The notes under the pieces were generated by a model. The model had not been told where the DNA came from and searched no databases. It saw nothing but the letters and a program-made list of their open reading frames with translations. This document shows positions 46,913-56,000 of a stretch of DNA of 61,905 bases, in pieces. Numbering within the stretch: the first letter of the stretch is position 1; every line of letters starts with the position of its first letter. Made by a program: the position numbers and the translations under genes. Source of the stretch: Oscillospiraceae bacterium (GTDB lineage Bacteria > Bacillota > Clostridia > Oscillospirales > Acutalibacteraceae); contig WRMQ01000002.1 in the NCBI GenBank assembly GCA_009777055.1, forward strand, positions 1 through 61,905, read 5' to 3'.

Positions 46913-47891
46913 GGCTCTTGCGAACCTCCTCTTTTTCATGTGCTTTTTCATATGCTTTGATAATCGCCTGCACCAGCCGGTGGCGCACCACGTCTTTTCC
47001 CGAAAACCTGACGATGGCGATGTCCTCAATATTCTTGAGCACCTTCACCGCGTTGACAAGCCCCGAGGGCTTGCCGTCGGGAAGGTCGATCTGCGTTATG
47101 TCGCCGGTCACCACCATCCTGGAGTTCGCGCCCAGGCGGGTGAGGAACATCTTCATCTGCTCTATACTCGTGTTCTGCGCCTCGTCCAGGATGATGAAGC
47201 TGTCGTCCAGGGTGCGCCCGCGCATGTAGGCCAGAGGCGCCACCTCAATGGCGCCGCGCTCCTGCTGCTTCTGAAAATTCTCCGAGCCCAGCATCTCGAA
47301 CAACGCGTCGTAGAGCGGGCGCAGGTAGGGGTCCACCTTTTGCTGCAGGTCGCCCGGGAGAAAGCCCAGCTTTTCGCCGGCCTCCACCGCGGGGCGGGTG
47401 AGAATGATGCGGTTGACCTCCTTCGCGCGAAAAGCCGTGACTGCCATGGCTACCGCCAGATAGGTTTTTCCGGTGCCGGCGGGACCCACGCCCAGGGTGA
47501 CCGTGCTTTTGCGGATGGCCTCAATGTATTTTTTCTGCCCCAGGGTCTTTGGCTTCACCGGCTTGCTCCGCGACGTAAGACATACGCAGTCGGCGGTCAT
47601 GGCGGCCAGCTTTTCCTCCGCGCCGTCCCCCTCGTTCACCATGGAGATCACATAGCGCACGCTTTGGTCGGTGAGCTCCTCGCCCTTGTTGATCAGGGTC
47701 AGCAGCCCGTTGATTGCCCGCAGCGCCAGAGATACCTGCTCCGGGTCGCCGGCGACCTTGAGCTCCGCGCCCCGGCAGATCACCTTCACCTGGTATTCCG
47801 CCTCGATGACGCGGATATTCTCGTCGAAATTGCCAAACAATCGTACCGCCTGTTCCATGCGGTCAATATGGATGACCTGTTCTGTTGTCAT
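46878..47891 (-). CDS. phoH: PhoH family ATPase
   Basis: [60 protein letters not shown]. Confidence 0.94.
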   Translation of the reverse strand: MTTEQVIHIDRMEQAVRLFGNFDENIRVIEAEYQVKVICRGAELKVAGDPEQVSLALRAINGLLTLINKGEELTDQSVRYVISMVNEGDGAEEKLAAMTADCVCLTSRSKPVKPKTLGQKKYIEAIRKSTVTLGVGPAGTGKTYLAVAMAVTAFRAKEVNRIILTRPAVEAGEKLGFLPGDLQQKVDPYLRPLYDALFEMLGSENFQKQQERGAIEVAPLAYMRGRTLDDSFIILDEAQNTSIEQMKMFLTRLGANSRMVVTGDITQIDLPDGKPSGLVNAVKVLKNIEDIAIVRFSGKDVVRHRLVQAIIKAYEKAHEKEEVRKSHGKQNQGHHHG

Positions 47892-48234
47892 GAAACTCTC
47901 CAAAACTTATGAATATTTAACAGATCAAAAGCGAACTTTTGTTGGATTATAACATAATTTTGGGATTATGTCAAGCCATAAATAAAATTATTCCCAGCAA
48001 TCACCAAAAAATGCGCATCAAAGCAGGGAATTTTCTCCAATAACTGGCATTCTTTTACGCTTATTCGCTTTAACACTGTACTACATTGTTAATTTTAGAC
48101 AAAAAAAGCCTGAGAAAATTGTCAAAATTTGCGGCAGGAAACTCTTTCTTTTTGTCGCAGAATATGGTATACTGTCAACAAGCAGCCGGTTAGCGCGCGA
48201 AATTCCCGAAAACAGGAAGAAAAGAGGCACGGGT

Positions 48235-48504
48235 ATGAAAACAACAGGAATCGTCCGCGGAATTGATGAGGTCGGAAGAATTGTTATTCCGAAAGAGTAT
48301 CGTCGTATGCTGAAAGTCAACGACAAAGAAGATTCTCTTGAAATATCTATGGAGGGTGACCGTATTGTGCTGCGTAAGCACATGCCAGCATGTACATTTT
48401 GTGGCAACTCGGATGGCATGATCGAATACGCTGGATACAAAATTTGCCGTCACTGCGTCGATAACTTGGATCAGATTGTCGGTCAACAGGTGGAAGGGGA
48501 ATAA
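48235..48504 (+). CDS. AbrB/SpoVT-type transition-state regulator
   Basis: MKTTGIVRGIDEVGRIVIPKEYRRMLKVNDKEDSLEISMEGDRIVLRKH; C-terminal CxxC...CxxC. Confidence 0.88.
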   Translation: MKTTGIVRGIDEVGRIVIPKEYRRMLKVNDKEDSLEISMEGDRIVLRKHMPACTFCGNSDGMIEYAGYKICRHCVDNLDQIVGQQVEGE

Positions 48505-48587
48505 CCGCCGAGGACTAAGGGGCTGCTGAACGTTTGCTGGTTTGTACGGGAAGAAGAAAGGTGCAGCTAAGCGAAGAAAAAAATAAA

Positions 48588-48628
48588 ACCTGGCCGGGGA
48601 AAAGGCCGGGTTTTATTTTATGCCGCCG
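48588..48628 (+). terminator. Intrinsic terminator
   Basis: aacctggccggggaaaaggccgggttttatttta. Confidence 0.8.
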
Positions 48629-48641
48629 GGGATTTGCCGCG

Positions 48642-49007
48642 TTACCCGATCTCTTTTTCCAGCAGGCCCAGCGGGAAGGGCGGCATGGCCAGGGGCTTGA
48701 CCGCGATGGACATGAGCAGTGTGGGGTTGTCGTCGGCCGCGATGCGGTTTGAGCTCAGCGCGCCGCAGAACCGGCAGCGGTGGATGATGGCCCATTCGCC
48801 GTTTTTGCGCACCCATACGCCGATGGCGTCCATGGTTCCGCCGCAGTCAGACGCGCGGTCGCCCGGCTCCTCATCCAAATGAACGCTGGAAAGGCAGCGG
48901 GGGCAGTGATTGCGGTGCCGCGTGCCCGCGCCCTCAGGAGTGACCGGGCTTCCGCAGGAGCTGCAGGTAAAGCTGTCTTCGCGGTGGCCGTGTTTATATT
49001 CTCTCAA
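48642..49007 (-). CDS. RNHCP domain protein
   Basis: FTCSSCGSPVTPEGAGTRHRNHCPRCLSSVHLDEEPGDRASDCGG; HRCRFCGALSSNRIAADDNP. Confidence 0.87.
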   Translation of the reverse strand: MREYKHGHREDSFTCSSCGSPVTPEGAGTRHRNHCPRCLSSVHLDEEPGDRASDCGGTMDAIGVWVRKNGEWAIIHRCRFCGALSSNRIAADDNPTLLMSIAVKPLAMPPFPLGLLEKEIG

Positions 49008-49039
49008 ACAGTTTCCTCCATCAGTTCAAAATACCTGTA

Positions 49040-49225
49040 TCAAAAACACATAAAATCCCGCGGATCAGCAGCCTTCGTCCGGCTGCGTATCCGCGGGAAG
49101 GTTACTTTCACGGCAAAGCCAGGGCGCTGAAAAGGCGCCCGCCGCTTTGCCTCTATTCTATTTTAGGCGCTGGCCGCCTCAAACAATACCGACATCACTT
49201 TATCTCCCTTCGGCTTGATGAAATT
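49040..49225 (-). ncRNA. Candidate structured leader/attenuator RNA upstream of the RNHCP gene, containing a 10-codon ORF (MSVLFEAASA, 49163-49195)
   Basis: Promoter TTGCCA-17-TATAAT (49226-49254), extended hairpin 49112-49151, strong terminator hairpin 49057-49097 followed by ATTTTATGTGTTTTT. Confidence 0.55.
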
Positions 49226-49385
49226 ATTATAACACAACCGGCGGGCCTTGGCAAGCTTTTTTCAGGCAGTTGACATCCATGCAATAATATGCTATACTCC
49301 TCTTGTACGTTGGATGATTCCGGCGTATTGAGGCATCTGTCAGATTACTGTTGCATACGCTTCGCCGGAGGTGTGGTTGATTTCC

Positions 49386-51125
49386 ATGAACGCGAACGAT
49401 ATTGTGGGCCGTTGTCCCAGCTGCATGCGCTTCCTGGAGGACGCGCTGCTCTCGCCTGAGGGCGAGCCGCTGTGCCCGGGCTGCGAAAACCCGCTGCATA
49501 TCCAACAGCCCGCGCCCTATCTGCCCCTGAACAGCCTGATCGGCCAGGGCCGCTACGGCATTGGCCGCGTGGTCTCCCACAACGGCGACGGCGCGACCTA
49601 CCTGGGCTTTGACGCCAGAACGCAGAAGCCCGTGTTCCTGCGTGAGTTTCTACCGGACGCCATCGCTCTGCGGCAGGAGGGCCAGCCTGAGCTCTTCATC
49701 ATGCAGGGCTGCGAGACGGTGTGGCGCGACTGCGCGCAGAACTTTCTGGAGCTCTGGCGCAAGCTGCAACGCCTGCGGGGCCTTTCCGCCCTCATTGCCG
49801 TCACGGACGTCTTTGAGGACTGCAACACCATCTACGCTGTATATGAGCACATGGAGTGGATGACCCTGCGGGAGTTTCTGCTGCGGGGCAAGACCGGCGC
49901 GATTTCCTGGGAGCGGGCCCGCACCCTGCTCATGCCGGTGCTGTCAACCCTGGGCAATCTGCACAGCCAGGGCATATTGCATCGGGGGATTTCCCCCAAC
50001 ACGCTGATGTTCGGCGCGGACGGCAAGGTTCGCATCGGCGGCTTCAGCATCTGGCAGGCCCGCACGGCCCACGGCGATCTCACGGCGGAGCTCCTGGATG
50101 GCTATGCCGCCCTGGAGCAATATGGCCTGGAGGGCAAGCAGGGCGCCTGGACAGACATCTACGCCTTCGCGGCGGTGCTGTACCGCGCGCTCATCGGCTC
50201 CGACCCGGACGACGCCGTCACCCGCCGCCACAACGACCGCGTGATGGTACCCGCCCAGGTAGCCGAGCGTATTCCCGCCTATGTAATCAACGCGCTGATC
50301 AACGCCATGCAAATCTTCCCCGAGGACCGCACCCGCACGGTGGAGCAGCTTCGCGCGGAGCTTTCGGCCTCCCCGGTGGCCGCCGCGCAGTCGCGCCCCC
50401 TTGGCGCGGCCCCCGCCCCGGAGCCCCGCCGCGTGGTCACGGAGCCCTTTCAAAAGATGGAGCAGGCCCCGGCCTCCCCCAAAAAGAAGAAGAAAAAAGA
50501 ATCAAGCGTCGGTGTGGCCATGAAGACCACGGGGATTATTCTGGGCGTTGGACTGCTGATTCTGTCCGTGGTGATCGGGGTCTTTTTTCGCGAGAAATTC
50601 ATTGACGTTGTGCGCGGCTTCCAGAAAGAAAGCGTGACCGCCGCGACCAGCTTTGCCGAGCGGAGCAATCTCAGCATTGAGGTGCCCGAATTCGTTGGCC
50701 AGACCTATGACGACGCGCTGCGGGAGCAATACCGCAGCTTTGACCTGGCTGTGGAATACCGCAGCGATGAAACGATCGCGGAGGGGGAGATCATCTCCCA
50801 GAGCGTGGAAAAGGGCGAGCAGCTGCCCGCGGGTTCCACCATTACGCTTGTGGTAAGCAAGGGCCTGCCGCCGGTGGAGCTGCCCAAAATAGAGGGCAAG
50901 AACATCAAGGAGGTGCGCAAAACCCTGGAAGGCCTGGGCTTTGTGGTGAAGACCAACGAGATGGCCAACAGCGGCGGCGAAGCTCCGGGCGAGGTGATTT
51001 CCTCCGTGCCGCCCGGCGAAACGGAGCAGCCCAAGGGCAGAGAGATCTATATCACCTTCTGGGGCAATCCCGACGGCTCGCCGGTGGAGGCCGCGGCGGA
51101 GGAAACAACGGCCGCGGCGGAGTAG
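49386..51125 (+). CDS. Ser/Thr protein kinase-like protein with N-terminal zinc ribbon, TM and two PASTA domains; likely pseudokinase
   Basis: CPSC...CPGC; kinase fold with HRGISPNTL and GGFSIW; TM; PASTA VPEFVGQTYDDALRE and LPKIEGKNIKEVRKTLE. Confidence 0.82.
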   Translation: MNANDIVGRCPSCMRFLEDALLSPEGEPLCPGCENPLHIQQPAPYLPLNSLIGQGRYGIGRVVSHNGDGATYLGFDARTQKPVFLREFLPDAIALRQEGQPELFIMQGCETVWRDCAQNFLELWRKLQRLRGLSALIAVTDVFEDCNTIYAVYEHMEWMTLREFLLRGKTGAISWERARTLLMPVLSTLGNLHSQGILHRGISPNTLMFGADGKVRIGGFSIWQARTAHGDLTAELLDGYAALEQYGLEGKQGAWTDIYAFAAVLYRALIGSDPDDAVTRRHNDRVMVPAQVAERIPAYVINALINAMQIFPEDRTRTVEQLRAELSASPVAAAQSRPLGAAPAPEPRRVVTEPFQKMEQAPASPKKKKKKESSVGVAMKTTGIILGVGLLILSVVIGVFFREKFIDVVRGFQKESVTAATSFAERSNLSIEVPEFVGQTYDDALREQYRSFDLAVEYRSDETIAEGEIISQSVEKGEQLPAGSTITLVVSKGLPPVELPKIEGKNIKEVRKTLEGLGFVVKTNEMANSGGEAPGEVISSVPPGETEQPKGREIYITFWGNPDGSPVEAAAEETTAAAE

Positions 51126-51234
51126 AAGGCGAACTTGTTAGCCGCTTGACTAGAGCAACCACAGCTTGTAGGGGTGGCTAGCAAGCCACCCGCGCGCAAA
51201 GCCATGAATATGTTCTTTACCTCGGGCGGCTGCG

Positions 51235-52458
51235 TTACCCCTCAACCATCTTCCGTAGCAGCTCCGGCCCGTTTTCTATAAAAATGCCCGTTCCGGCGGC
51301 GCTTTCCTCTGTTACGCTGGCGACGCCGCGCCCGCTGCCCGCCCAGCGCTTGCGGTAGAGCATATAGGGCACCGGGTCGGCGGAATGCGTCATCGTAACC
51401 AGGGGCGTGGGGTGGTCCGGCAGGATCAACAAAGCGAAGTCCTTCAGGCTGTTCAGGTAATCCAGTAATATTGGCAGTACGCGCTCGTCGATCAGCTCGA
51501 TGGCGCGGATTTTGTTTTGGGGCTCCCCCCGGTGCCCGCACTCGTCGGGGGCCTCAATATGAATGTAGGCGAAATCCTGCCCGCCTTGCAGCTCCTCCAC
51601 GGCGCGGTGGGCCTTGCCCTCGAAATTGGTGTCGATGTACCCCGTGGCCCCGGACACCTCCGGCGCGCGCAGCCCCGCCAGCCTGGCGATGCCCTTGAGC
51701 AGATCCACCGCCGAGATGACGCTCCCCTTCAGGCCGAAGCGCTCCTCGAAAGCGGGCAGCGCGGGCCGCGTTCCCTCACCCCACAGCCAGATGGCGTTTG
51801 CCGGCGGCTTTTGCGCGCCGCGCCGTTTGGCGTTTACGGGGTGGTTTTCCAGAATCCCGATGCTTTCGCGCATCATCTCCAGCAGAGGCCGTGCCGCTTC
51901 CCCCTTGGGCAGATGCGCCGCCACAGGCTGCCCCGCGATGTCGTGGGGCGGCGTGAGCTTTCCCAGCGCGGGCTGCCGCTCCCTTCCGCCGCGCCAGAGC
52001 AGGCAGTGCCGGTAGGCCTTGCCGGGGTAAAAAGAGAATTCCGTTGTGCCGAGCTGTTTTTCCACCGCGGCGATGAGCTCCGCCGCCTCGTCGCTATGGA
52101 TATCGCCGGCGGAATAATTCCGCATGCTTCTGTGTTCCAGCTCCGGCCCGCCCGCCAGGGTGACCAGGTTGCAGCGCAGGCTGAGGTCGTCCGCCCCCAG
52201 GGGCACGCCCATATTCACCGCCTCCAGGGGTGAGCGGCCGGTGTAGAAGCGCCGCGGCTCATAACCCAGCACGCTGAGATTGGCCACGTCGCTGCCGGGG
52301 GGCATGCCTTCGGGCACGGTGCGCACGAGGCCCACCTCGGCGTCGCGGCCCATGGCGTCGAAGAGGGGCTTGCGGGCGAGCTGCATGGGTGTTTTGCCGC
52401 CCAGCGCGCCGCAGGGCAGATCGGCCATACCGTCGTAAAGAACGATGACGTATTTCAT
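51235..52458 (-). CDS. apgM: Cofactor-independent phosphoglycerate mutase (archaeal ApgM type)
   Basis: MKYVIVLYDGMADLPCGALGGKTPMQLA; PEGMPPGSDVANLSVLGYEP; FAYIHIEAPDECGHRG; LPDHPTPL. Confidence 0.87.
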   Translation of the reverse strand: MKYVIVLYDGMADLPCGALGGKTPMQLARKPLFDAMGRDAEVGLVRTVPEGMPPGSDVANLSVLGYEPRRFYTGRSPLEAVNMGVPLGADDLSLRCNLVTLAGGPELEHRSMRNYSAGDIHSDEAAELIAAVEKQLGTTEFSFYPGKAYRHCLLWRGGRERQPALGKLTPPHDIAGQPVAAHLPKGEAARPLLEMMRESIGILENHPVNAKRRGAQKPPANAIWLWGEGTRPALPAFEERFGLKGSVISAVDLLKGIARLAGLRAPEVSGATGYIDTNFEGKAHRAVEELQGGQDFAYIHIEAPDECGHRGEPQNKIRAIELIDERVLPILLDYLNSLKDFALLILPDHPTPLVTMTHSADPVPYMLYRKRWAGSGRGVASVTEESAAGTGIFIENGPELLRKMVEG

Positions 52459-52681
52459 ATCAGGACCTCTTTCTTTCGTTTGCTCCGGACCTTTGAAAAG
52501 CAAGAAAATTATATCACGCGGCGATATCGTTTACAAGCCTCTTTGTCATTTAAAATAATTTTCTTCATTAAAAACAGTTTTCTTATCAGCATATCATTTG
52601 ATACGGCCGCGGTTTGGGCTTGCTTTTTTGCGGGGCCTGGTGTATACTAGTAGATAGAGCAATAAGATTGGAGATGATGAT

Positions 52682-52957
52682 ATGCGCGTATCTTTTGATG
52701 TGCCGGAGCCCATGGCGCGCTATGTCGATTTGAGTGACCGCTCATACCTGCTGCGGGTACAGGAGCTGATGATGTTCGAACTGGTGCGCCGGGGCAAGCT
52801 TTCTTTCGGAAAAGCCGCCGAAATCCTGGGTATCGGGAAAATCCAGTTTATCACTGACCTGGGGCAGCTTGGTCTGCCGTACTTCGACCAGAGCGCGCAG
52901 GAGGTCTGGGAGGATGCCGCAACCGCTGAGTTCCCACCGCGTTCGTCAACCGCCTAA
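52682..52957 (+). CDS. UPF0175 family protein (putative antitoxin/regulator)
   Basis: QELMMFELVRRGKLSFGKAAEILGIGKIQFITDLGQLGLPYFD; promoter TTGCTT-17-TATACT. Confidence 0.75.
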   Translation: MRVSFDVPEPMARYVDLSDRSYLLRVQELMMFELVRRGKLSFGKAAEILGIGKIQFITDLGQLGLPYFDQSAQEVWEDAATAEFPPRSSTA

Positions 52958-52975
52958 CCCCAAAACCACCAAACC

Positions 52976-53003
52976 CCGCAGGCTTGCTGCCTGCGGGGCT
53001 TGT
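52976..53003. terminator. Bidirectional hairpin terminator
   Basis: ccccgcagg-cttgctg-cctgcgggg. Confidence 0.75.
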
Positions 53004-53033
53004 CTTTGCCGGGGTTGGGGGGCTTGCCGGGTG

Positions 53034-56000
53034 CTAGTCCACAAAGCGCACGTACATCGCCGGGCGCAGGCCGTGGTTAAGAGTCTGTGTAACGTTCGAA
53101 TCGCTTCCACTTGGAGTAATGCAATATGCTGTATTAGAATAAATGCTACGCAACCACCATGTCTTCGCTACAGAAGGATTTTCAAGGCTGTAACCGATTC
53201 GATCGGCAGCGTTCAGGAAATTGGTGGCGCTTTTCGCATCCGACCAGCTGAGCAGGAACAGGATGTCATCGTTGGAACTCGCCCTTGTGCCTTTGCTGTT
53301 GGTTATGTTATCCGCGTTAATATTGCCGCCAAAGTCTGGATTGATGGCGTATTCCTGAAGCGTGTTCAGTCCGGCGTACATGGCATTCACTTTGGGTCTG
53401 GCATTTGAACCGGTATACTCTGAGTGCCAGGTAAGGTCGAACGCCACCGAGTCTGACAGCAGCACATACTTGCTCAGGATGAGCAAGTCGTTGTTGCCGG
53501 GGCCGCGGTTTTTGGCCAGGATGATCCACTCGATGTTGTCCATGGTGAAGCTTTCGCCCACAGCCTTGTTTTGAATCAGCGAGGGGTTGGTCACCTCAAC
53601 GGTCTTGGAGATGGACACGCTTGAGTCGCCCACGGCTGTCGCGGTGATGGTGACGGAGCCCTCGGCCCCGGCGGGCAGGCGCAGATAGGCGGTCTTGCCC
53701 GGGGTGGCCAGCATGACCGCGCCGGGGATGCCGGTGACCGTCCAGTCCGCGCTGTCGGTGAAGGGCGCCAGGCCATCAACCGTGGCGGTGTAGGGGTGGT
53801 TTGTGAAGCCGAGATTGGCCTCCACGGAGGCGTCGCCGGAGATCGTAATGCCGAAGATGATCTCGTTGAGCGGCGGGGAGGGCGGCTGGATGTCAAAGAT
53901 GTCGCTTTCGACCCACAATGCGGGACGTATGCCGCGCGTGTACATGGGGCCGGTTGCATAGGTTGCGATGCCCGCATCGGTAACCCACGCAATATTGCCG
54001 GCAAGGGGGCCGGGGGAGCGGAGCCACCAGTCCAGGTTTTTGTGCGTGTCAAGATCGTTCCAGTTGTTCTTTGCGGACGGTGAGCTGTCGGTAGTTTCGT
54101 TTCCACCCTTCATTTGCCAGGTGTCGGAGATGTACAGCGCGGCCTCCTGGAAACTGAGCAGGAACGCGGTATCTTTGCGGCCAGGCAACGTCTGCGTTGG
54201 CTTTCCCTGCGGTGTGCTGAGCCCTGCCGCGTTGTTGTGTTCGCCGTAGGTGCTCGAGGTGCCGCACTTGAGCAGCGCGTCGTTCTTCATTGCTTTGGTT
54301 CTCAGCGTTCCCGGTCCCAGGGTATCCTCGAACCAATCGTTGAGGAACTCCCGCGCATAACTGTCAGCGTAGGATTCGATACCGATACCGCCGAATTCGA
54401 CGTTGCCGGCGACGACCTTTTGTCGCACAATCAAGCTGTAGTCGCCTTCGGTGGCGATTTCGATCCAGTCGCTGCTGTCGCCGGCCTTGGCTGCGGTGAG
54501 CACACGGCTGGACTCGGAGGACCCTTCCACCTCAATCCACATGGCGGGGCGCACACCGCAGACAGTTGTGCGTGCGACGTGGCTGAGCTCGCCGTTCGCG
54601 GCGACTCTCCACGCGTTGCCTCCGACGGAAGAGTGGGAGGAGCGCGTCCACCAAATGTAGTCGGAAACGGCGGATATGCTGTTCGCGGCGCCGGTGTTGG
54701 AATAATTGCCCCACATGGCCAGCTCCTTGGCCGACAAAGCGAAGGCCGCGTTGTTGGCGTCTGCCTTGGCCGTCGTGGGCCTGGAGTAATCAGATGATGC
54801 GTTGATTTCCGCCCAGTCGTTCAGATAATTGTGATGATTGCTGCCGTTATCCGGAATGCTGGCCGGCACAGCGGCCGCGTTGCGCACCGCCAGGGGAACG
54901 GAGTCCCACCAGGTGCTGTAAGCGGACGAGGAGGTGTTGAACGCGCTGCGGTTGTTGATTCCCGCCCACTGCGACACACCCGCCGCCGTGCCCTCCGTGG
55001 CGACGATCAGGGCGTATTTGGTTCCCGTCGGCGCGGAAAGCGGTGTGGTGCTGGTGTTCCATGTGGTGATATCGCCGCTCGCGCCGGCATAGGCCACTAC
55101 CTTGAAGCCGGAGGTGACAGCGGGATCAGTGACATCAATCGGGGTGGGCTGCACGCTGTTCTCCTCGGCAATTTTGACCCAGAGCGCGGGGCGCACGCCG
55201 CGCTCGCCGGATTTGGGATAGGAACCGGTGAGAAGACCGGATGTGTTGATGGCCCAGCCAAGCGAAGAGTTGTTGGAGGAGCGCAGCCAATGGATCGCAT
55301 TTGACGCCGTTACGTCGGTGGTACCGATCAGGCCGGTATACATCCCCCACATATAGGCCTCCTTCACCGAAAGCGCGAAGGCCGCGGTGTTGGCGGTGGC
55401 CGGGGCAGCCGTGGGCCTGGAGATATCCGTGGAGGCCTTGATAGCCGCCAAATCATCCACATTCGTGCCGCTGTTATCGGTATTGGCGGGCACCACAGCC
55501 GCGTCCTTCACGGCCTGTGGAACGGAGCTCCACCACGTGCTATAGTCGGGCATAAAGCTGAGGAACGCGCTGTGGTCATTGATAGCCGCCCACAAGGCCG
55601 TTCCCGCGGCGTTGCCGTCCACGGCGGTGATCAGGGCATATATGGTGCCGGGCGGCGCGGAAAGCGGTGTGGTGCTGTTGTTCCACATGGAGATGGTTCC
55701 GTTGGTGTCGGCATAGGCCACTACCTTAAAAGCGGAGGTGATGGCCGGGTCGTCGAAAAAGCCGGGCGGCGTCTGATCAAAAATGCTGCTGTCGACCCAC
55801 AAAGCCGGGCGCAGGGCGGCGGCTTGCCACGAATCGGTTTCGCTGCTGCCGCCATCGGGAGCGAGGATGACCGACACCTTCGCGGAGGTTGTGGTGTAGC
55901 CGGGCGACCGGAGCCACCAACCCCCGTTAGAAACCCTGTCGTCCAGGGAATGCAAGTTCGTGAGGGCAATGCCCTGCCAGGTTTCTTCACCGAAGGTGCT

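Noticed and set aside
48035-48234. Spo0A/SigH control region upstream of the AbrB-type gene
   Set aside because: Partial TTGTC-like and AGGAAA..GAAT motifs exist, but spacing does not match the SigH consensus and the TTGTC boxes are imperfect; a SigA-like promoter (TATACT) explains transcription.
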